A program made the position numbers and the translations under genes. Positions 57,218-64,000 of a DNA stretch of 64,000 nucleotides are shown here, piece by piece. Each line of letters starts with the position of its first letter. Position 1 is the stretch's first letter. Origin of the DNA: Amoebophrya sp. A120 (Eukaryota > Sar > Dinophyceae > Syndiniales > Amoebophryaceae). Below the pieces are notes generated by a model. It was not told the DNA's origin. It did no database searches and saw nothing but the letters and a program-made list of their open reading frames with translations. The stretch is taken from contig CAJINV010000004.1 of the NCBI GenBank assembly GCA_905178155.1, positions 8,202,938 to 8,266,937 on the forward strand, read 5' to 3'.

Positions 57218-59452
57218 TTTAACCCGCGGCGAAGCAGGAGAGCAAAGGCGACAACAGAAGGAGATAGTAACCCAATCTCGTCCGCCCAAGCACTTCTGCA
57301 CGAGAGCAGACGTTTAAAAGTATTTACACACGCATTTTGATGTTCTACTCAAGGGGTTTTTTGTATTGCGGTTCTTCGCTAGCTCGAGAAGACGAGTGAC
57401 CGAAAGTGGGCGGATGCCTTTACCTTCTGAAAGTGAGTAGAGAGGGTGCTGTGATAGTACAACGTCAAAAACAAACTTAAGTATTTTTGCATCTTCCCAG
57501 TTCTTCTTCTTGCGCATAGTCTCGGTGCGGCAAAGAGATGAAACAAAACAAAAAAATCCTACACCAATCCGAGAAGACACGCACATGGGAAGATCACACC
57601 GAGCGACCGACGACATTTGGGTAAGGCAACACTCCTCAAAACTGCTCCGCTGAGAACATTTGATGGCGCACTGTCGTGATCGCGTTCCAAGCCGTTTTTT
57701 CTTCGGGATACTTTTTTAAAAACTAATAATTTTCTCTTTTCGGGTATGGGTACGTGTAAATTTGTTTTTGGTGTTTTTGATCTTTTTTTGTTTTTGAAAA
57801 AAATTATAGCAGAATTTGGTTACGTAGAAGTTTATTCGACAAGCAGCAAAATGGGTTGTAGTCATCTGTTTTTTGATCTTTTTTTTACGACGCACTAAGA
57901 GACGCCTTTGATTGAATGAAAGCGACGCGCAAGACAAGCGTCTTGGAAAGTGTCTTTTGCTGCTATCAGGAGTGACAGAAGCACTTCGTGTACTAGAAAT
58001 ACCGCGGTAGAAAAAGAAACATTGTTGTAGAAGACCAGTGAAGATAATTCACATTCTCATTGTGTTTTCAGATAATATTCATGAAAAAGTCGAAAACTGT
58101 AATAAAAACGAAATGTTGCCACGCTCGCGTGAAACGTAAAGCCGAAAATCATCTGCTGGTCAGCTCATATTTTCCAAAAACTGTTGCTTTGGTTCAGTAG
58201 ACGACGTATTTGAAACTTGTTTACAATTTTCTCTGTCACTCGCATCAAAGTGTTGGAGCAGTATAAGAGATGCTCGGTCGTGCAAAAAAATATCTGTTCT
58301 ACATACCCTTCGTTATTAGATTAGAGCTCCTGTGATGGAAAAAAGCTGGTCATTGTTGTAAGTGCCCGTACGTTTACAATTTTGTTTTGTTGCGTTGGTT
58401 TGCTGCTATGTAGTGCAGCATCTTTTAGTTGTTTCACCGATGCAAAAAGCCTCGTAGCTAAATGTATGCTCGGAAACTTCTAGTAGGAGATGAAGAGAGA
58501 GGGCTTCCCTTTGATGACGTAGTTTCTGCTCTCTACTTCGTCCAGTGTAAGATTCTTGTAAAGATGTACGCGTATAACGCTTCACTTCTGCTGCAAAAGG
58601 TTTCTTCGTCGCTCGACTTAGGTAGCTATTGTATTTGCCGAGAGTAATAAAAAACTAGGTATAATTGAAGGTTCGTGTCACCAAAGTAACTACGGAGAGA
58701 AAAAAGTTTGTCGATGTCACGACTCATATAGTGTAGGTTTTGCATGAGAAGTTTTTCTAGCATCGAAACCCTTTTTTGTGTTGCCGAAAAAAACCAGTAA
58801 GTACGAAATTTGGCTGTGATACAGTTTGGTTCGCGACAGCTGATTTCTGTATTGCAAGATCCCCGAGGAGTGATCCTGACGAAGAATTTTCCGTTTGATA
58901 AAAAGGAGACGTATAGCCGAACATGTCGGTCACGTTCAGTAGCCGAACAATTTGTTTTGGAAACAATGTAATGAGAAACAAGAAAAAGAAAATGTAGTAG
59001 ATGCAACCACTCAAGTTTTGATTTAGGTATAGCAAAAGAGATCCATGTACTCAGTGGTAGTTTTTTGTTTGCTCCTACGTAGCGTCAAGTTGTGCTAGCG
59101 GTTGTACTGTAGTGGTCTTCTCTTCCTCTCCCCCTCCGGCATCACCAGGATCGCCCGTTGGGTGTAGTAGTAGCTGCTTCTGCTCGTTCTCTCCTTCTGG
59201 ACAGATTCCGAATCATCAGGAACCGAGAAGTGCGGGGAGTTGATGGTAGGGAGAATTTTTCCTGAGGTGGTCCCGCAATCTTTTCTATTCTACAAGCGGT
59301 AACAAGTCGAGGTACGGAGATCCGCTGACTCCGGAGACAAGAAGATGCCAGGAGTTGTCCGCGGCAGAACGTCTGCTACTTATTCGCAGGAGATGAAGTG
59401 ACGACACTGAGGACAGGAAGATTTTGAAGAGGAAAATAGAATCCGCTGCTAC
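57218..59452. other. Intergenic region
   Basis: AT-rich with T-runs; several short minus-strand frames but none convincing. It must hold the promoter of the PPPDE gene and the 3' end of the next minus-strand gene. Confidence 0.55.
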
Positions 59453-62400
59453 CTATTGTTTTTCTAACCGCTGCTGTCTCTTCGCCGGCGGGCCGGACGA
59501 TTGGTGCTCTGGTGGCACCACCTGCGCCGCTGGGGTCTTTTTTGGAGATTTATTCTTTTTCGGAGATTTATTTGGAGATTTCTTTTTCGGAGAGACGCCG
59601 CGTTCGACGTCCAGCTCGGTTTTCAGGTCCTCCGGAATTATATGCATTGCAAAAGTATCGTAGTAGTATCAATTGCAATACAAATTGCCTTAGCATGAGA
59701 AATTGAATCTGTAATGCGGATTTGCCTTGATAAAAAGATTTGTAATGCATGGCTGCAATTACTACGAGTACGATACTTTTGCACAGGATAAATCATGACG
59801 TAACCCGCGAACCCGAAGCTGGTTGTCCTGAGTAAAAACTCCCCCACCTCTTCGTAACCACGAGGGGAACTACTTGGCGATACAAAGCCGAAAGCTTTGG
59901 GAGTCACGCATGACAAGTTCCTCTCTGCATTGCAGTGCAGTTTGTGAAGATCAAGCGCATTCTCCGCATTAGAAAAGCTATTTTCTCATCCTGTTTCCAA
60001 CATTACAAATGACAAATACACGAGCGGAATATTAAATGCAAATGCCTCTCATGTTGGGGATGCGCGTTGCAAATTAAAACTTTCTTCTAATTGCAAAGCA
60101 GCATGACAACAACTCTGGGGTGGTGGTGTTTTTACCCAGCATACTGTCGCTCCCTCTTTTCCCCTTCACGGGCGAAGTGGACCGCTCTTGTATTGTGAGG
60201 AAGAGTGCCCCCCTCCCCACACCAAAATGAGACACGCCGGAAGATTTGCGATGCTGATTTGAGACCACAAGTCGTCTCTGTCTTGCAAGAAGGCAAGTCC
60301 AAAAATCTGGCCGCGCTCCGCAGGAAGTTTGTGATGCTAAGTACATGGCCTACGAAGGATATGCCTGCCTTGCTAGGCGCCTACACCACAACGCCCCCAC
60401 TCCCGCTTTGTATCTGCCTGCAGTCCTCTACTGCAAGACAAAACCGATTTGTGTACTACACAAATCCCGCATCACAGATTTCCATTTTGATATGGGGAGG
60501 AGGGATTTATTTTCCGTTTGATATCTTGCTTCGGCTTTTTCACCGGTGACGACTTCATCTCCTCGGCCTGTTTCGTCGGCGGTTTATTTATCAAGTGCAA
60601 ATTATACCTCTGTGCCTAGAAGGTTGGCGGGTTTGTCATGCAACAGGTAGCACATGACCCACGGCTCGATCCCGGTGGTGCATGCTGCTGCGCCACAAAC
60701 CCTACCTATTCCAGAGGGCTCAGAAGTATTTGCCATGCATAGGCCCGACAGCATCTTCCTCCCCTGTATTTTTCTTCTCAAAGTCGGCATCCACCGGGAC
60801 ACTTTTCGGCCAGAGGTACTGGATCTCGCGAAACGCCAGGTCTCGGTTGCCGGCGAAGGCGAGCCCGACGAACCACATCAAATAGGGGACCCCCCGGATG
60901 GGTGCGTTACCGCTCAACGACGCGTAACTCTTTCCCTCATACTCCTTTTTCGCACACTATGCACTGCAAGCGTTGCTGGGTCTGGAAGAATGCAACTTTG
61001 TTATGTTTGTCTCGCGTGCCTCTTAAATCTTTAATGCACTCGAGGAGGAAAGCACCGTCTTGTCCGTCATGCGAAAATGCAGTTTTCCATGCGGAGAGAG
61101 AAACACATAGGAGCGCAAAAACTTCTCACGCGTAAGTAAGTACCTGCATGTCGCAGTGCGCCAAACATGCAAATCAAACTAGCATCACAAGTTTCATGAT
61201 CCCGGCTCAGACATATTTTCGTTTGATACACCCTGCCGTGAATGGAGGGGAAGCAGCACGGCCGTACCGGCGACGCGGCGGCACTGTGGCACTGCAAGCT
61301 GCAACGTCGCCCACACTTTCTCCCTATGAAATGCAAATATGTCTGGGTCAGGATGTTTGCAAGGTCGTTTTTCATGCATATTTTGCATGACCCATGATGC
61401 CTGTAACGCACGGCCTGGCATCACAGATATTTAGGGGGCTTCCTCATCCCTCTTCCGCATGAGAAATGCCGTGCCCGAGTAGCACAAACTGGAGTCCTCT
61501 TGCTGGTGATGCAATACAGATTTTTTTACCATCCAAACACAGCATCACAAGTTGCATCCTTCCAGACCCAGACGCATTTGCAGTTGATACTCCACGACGA
61601 TGCGGGTCCTTGGGTCGTCCGGAACACAGACGTCCGACTATCCTATGCAAAAACGTCCCCGCTCCATAGTAACATGGGAATTTTGCACGACAAATCAACA
61701 AGCTTTGGCTGTTGCGCATGACAAGCTTGGCTTCGTATTGTAAGCGTGCTTAGCTAGCACAGCAGCATCACAAATCTAGCCCATCATGCTGATTGTAGCA
61801 TTAGAAATTTCAAAAAACCGCGATAGAATGCGTTTCACATTAGGGCTCCGCATGAGCGATATCTTAAGCATGCAGATTTGCATGAAAACTCTGGGGTGGG
61901 GGCATTTTTACTCGGGATACAGACACAACGGCACGCGCCGCCAACCGGAAGACCTCCTCAAAATCGCTCCAGTATCCCACAGAAAAAAACAGGCAGGGCA
62001 TATTTTCTGTTATCGCAAAAACTACGAATGCAAATACTTACACGGAAGTTGTATCTGCGCTGCGTATCCTAAACAGCATGCCACGGGCTCGTAAATTGCA
62101 AATCTTTCTGCAAGTTTATCTTTTTTCCCAGTATACTACACATATGCAGCCCTGCGTGCTTTTTTCTCTATGGTATCCAGGGCATCCACTGCTGCTCCGG
62201 TGGAGCAACGACGAAGCTGGTCTTGCGACCCGTGTACCGGGTTCCGTGCCGCCACACCTTGATCTGGGTATTCAAGAAAAAAACACCATCACAATCACTT
62301 TTGCACATTTTTGCAATACAAAAAATTTTGTCATGCGCAAAAATGCATCACAGCCAAGAGTTAGAGGCGATTTCCGTTTGTGTTTTTGCAATACAAGAAA

Positions 62401-64000
62401 CTTTTGTCACGCGAGACAAATTTCTGATGCAAAACCTCCTACAAGTGATTGTGATGGCGTTTTTTTCTTGGATACTGGGTGTGCTTCTTGTACTTCTTCG
62501 CCGCTTTAGCTGCTTTTTCTTTTTGTTGTTTTTCCCTTTCTTTCGCGATGAAGGTTTGCAGTTTGTCGTCCAGGTGGACCAGTATGGCCTCATCTGTTGC
62601 TTCTATGGTTAAATTCTCGTCGTCCAGGGTGGAGGACTTCTTGATGTCCCGTCTGGCACTCCGGGACCGCAGCGCAGTACCGGGTGGTTGCACGACTTGA
62701 GCGGGCGTTGGTGAATCGTTATGCACTGCAAGAAATAGGTGGTCCGGGTCTGGAACAAGTAGATCGCAACTTGTCATGCTGCATCTGATTCATGGAAACA
62801 CGTGGGTCGCATGAGCACCGCAAATGAAGCTGTCCACGGTAGTCCTCGACCAAGATGAATGTGGTTCTCATGCAGGAAAGGCATCATACTAGAGACCACT
62901 TCACAGAATCTGTCATGCAGTACGTCCCGCATTCCAGAGAACCTGCATGACAAGTCCTGCAGTCTTCCAGACTGACACAGACATATTTGCGTTTGATAAG
63001 CGTGCGGTTGGGAAGACCGTTTCGGCTGGGGGCCGGATGGTGGTGAGTTGTCGTTCTCGGTATCAATTGCAATTACGTCTGGGTCTGGAACAATACAGAG
63101 GTTTGTCATGCAGGTTTTGCACGGTCCTGGCCCAGAAGGTCTAGAAATAGAATGCACAAAGAGCATGACGAAGTCTTCGGCATCAGCTTGTCCATGCCTA
63201 GTCTGCATGAGAAATAATGCCTTCTCGTCCCGATGACAGAAATCTGACATCTGTTCGTGGGGACAATGGTGCAACACAGATTTATACATACTTATTTTCC
63301 CTGTCACAGAAGAATTCATATCACAAATGTGTACCTCTACCTTTCCAGGAGACCCAGACACACTTGCAAGAGATACTGGATGTCGGGTTGTTCAGGAATC
63401 GCGTTGTGGTCCTGGAAAGTGATACCCTGTATCATGTATTTGACCTTTACCCCGTTGCTATACTGTGTAAAACGCATCCATAAAAAATTTGTCATGCAGC
63501 TCCGCAAGTCTCGAAACACGGATGTGTTTTTGCACCTGCCGATGTTGACGAGAGGTACTTTCATCAGATTGTGCACAGGAATTTGTAGATTGTAATGTGA
63601 TTCCACCTGATTTTGACGATTGGTTTCTTTCACGCGTAGGTTTCCCAACGACTCCAAAGACGAGAGACGCAAAAGAAAACTCAAGAAGATTCTGAACACT
63701 ACGAGGAATCAGAATAGTACTCCGCTTGTAATGCACTCCGGTGCTTCTCGTGTGTAGTTTAGGTGTTCCTTTGCCTTCCAAAATAAGCTATGCCGTTTGT
63801 GCCCGTATTAGGGTGTTTAGAGGTAAGCGTAAATAATTTGTAATGCTGAAAAGCATACAAGCCCTAATAGTTTCCCGTGGAGAAGCTAATGCATCTGCAG
63901 TGAAGGTTGACAAACAAAGCATGAATTTGTAATGCTGGCGGCCGTTCTGCTCGGAAATGCCCGACAGCAATCTGTCATGCATATTTCGACCATTTGGTGA
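59453..64000 (-). CDS. Unidentified protein ending in SPKK repeats (5' end beyond window)
   Basis: Coding islands between introners, in protein order: VKVKYMIQGITFQDHNAIPE, TENDNSPPSGPQPKRSSQPH, TDEAILVHLDDKLQTFIAKE with a Lys/Ala coiled-coil-like run, IKVWRHGTRYTGRKTSFVVA, WYWSDFEEVFRLAARAVV, SDVCVPDDPRTRIVVE, EKVWATLQLAVPQCRRVAGT, GVPYLMWFVGLAFAGNRDLA followed by FREIQYLWPKSVPVDADFE, KQAEEMKSSPVKKPKQD, and finally the tail SPKKKSPNKSPKKNKSPKK before RLEKQ and TAG at 59453. SPKK motifs bind the DNA minor groove in histone H1 tails and similar proteins, so a nuclear role is plausible. The globular parts match nothing I know. Eleven introners interrupt the visible part; a twelfth may be cut at 63459. 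Confidence 0.6.
59641..59790. mobile_element. Introner, family E
   Basis: Flanks AATTA/AATCA. Close relative of 3894-4056, here antisense to its host gene. Confidence 0.88.
59824..60143. mobile_element. Introner, family B (eroded)
   Basis: Ends TGTCCTGAGTAAAAAC and GTTTTTACCCAGCATA; flanks CTGGT/CTGTC. Confidence 0.75.
60191..60523. mobile_element. Introner, family D
   Basis: Perfect duplication TCTTG at 60186-60190 and 60524-60528. Confidence 0.9.
60589..60741. mobile_element. Short introner, family A (eroded)
   Basis: 153 bp with A-type ends, no matching flanks. Separates GEEDAVGP from NKPPTKQAEEM. Confidence 0.65.
60958..61228. mobile_element. Introner, family A
   Basis: Flanks CACAC/CACCC. 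Coding on both sides on the minus strand. Confidence 0.82.
61325..61589. mobile_element. Introner, family A, antisense to its gene
   Basis: Flanks CTCCC/CTCCA. Interior runs in the same + direction as 3587-3849. Confidence 0.86.
61639..61919. mobile_element. Introner, family B
   Basis: Flanks CCGAC/CAGAC. Joins RAARAVVS to DVCVPDDP on the minus strand. Confidence 0.86.
61973..62175. mobile_element. Introner, family C
   Basis: Perfect duplication TCCAG at 61968-61972 and 62176-62180. Joins PEQQWMPW to the YWSDFEEV exon. Confidence 0.9.
62269..62474. mobile_element. Introner, family F
   Basis: Perfect duplication CTGGG at 62264-62268 and 62475-62479. Ends AAGAAAAAAACACCATCACA and its near complement are unlike families A-E. 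Only copy seen. Confidence 0.9.
62720..62998. mobile_element. Introner, family A
   Basis: Flanks ATCGT/AGCGT. Joins RSSQPHA to HNDSPTPAQ on the minus strand. Confidence 0.82.
63061..63375. mobile_element. Introner, family A
   Basis: A-type ends; flanks CTCGG/CTGGA. Joins EQPDIQ to TENDNSPP. Confidence 0.75.

Noticed and set aside
63459-63600. Complete family B introner
   Set aside because: A B-like left end (TATACTGTGTAAAACG) is visible but no matching right end was found before the window edge.
1-64000. tRNA, rRNA or spliced-leader RNA genes
   Set aside because: I scanned for cloverleaf-like and conserved rRNA words and saw none I could support; a covariance-model search would settle it.
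1-64000. Bacterial contamination
   Set aside because: Spliced genes with eukaryotic nuclear domains occur on both sides of each GC-rich island, so the contig is eukaryotic throughout.

Overview
The window reads as nuclear DNA of a protist alveolate, most likely a syndinian dinoflagellate such as Amoebophrya. Genes are split by many short introns, the standard stop codons are used, and protein families are eukaryotic (bromodomain, KH, TPR, WD40, actin-related, PPPDE). Above all, more than 50 introns are introner elements: short DNA-transposon-like inserts with terminal inverted repeats, most flanked by a 5-bp duplication (17 perfect, many more with one mismatch). Introners of this kind are known from Amoebophrya; the genus is an inference from that pattern, not from a search.

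Layout. From 1 to 39.3 kb every gene reads on the + strand: a bromodomain C-terminus, an RS/KH/zinc-knuckle RNA-binding protein, an orphan single-exon ORF with a broken tail, a TPR protein carrying 15 introners, an orphan zinc-ribbon ORF between two GC-rich islands, a small three-exon gene, an RBBP4/MSI1-like WD40 protein, an ARP6-like actin-related protein and a long secreted, possibly glycosyltransferase-like protein. From 43.0 to 64 kb every gene reads on the - strand: a long unidentified protein with about 19 introners, a PPPDE-type thiol peptidase and a lysine-rich protein ending in SPKK repeats that runs off the right edge. The two blocks converge on 39.4-43.0 kb, which holds GC-rich DNA, degenerate repeats, a hairpin, a 124-bp tandem array and a 100-N gap.

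Introner families, named here by their ends: A (TATCAAATGCAAAAATGTCT), B (TATCCTGAGTAAAAACGTCC), C (TATCCCACAGAAAAAGACAG), D (core GGAAAAATCCCCCCTCCCCA), E (TATGCATTGCAAAAGTATC), F (TATTCAAGAAAAAAACACC), G (core GTCAGGATCGAAATCGACA), H (TATGGTGGAAAAAACG). Almost all start TAT and end ATA. In hand translation, removing the element plus one copy of the duplication restores the reading frame at nearly every site tested, and in several sites no GT-AG cut is possible. Ordinary introns here are GT-AG with a strong GTAT/GTAC donor preference.

Functionally, three chromatin-type genes (bromodomain, RBBP4-like, ARP6-like) and one RNA-binding gene share the + block, but nothing shows co-regulation. Exon ends were placed by eye; those called approximate need transcript data.
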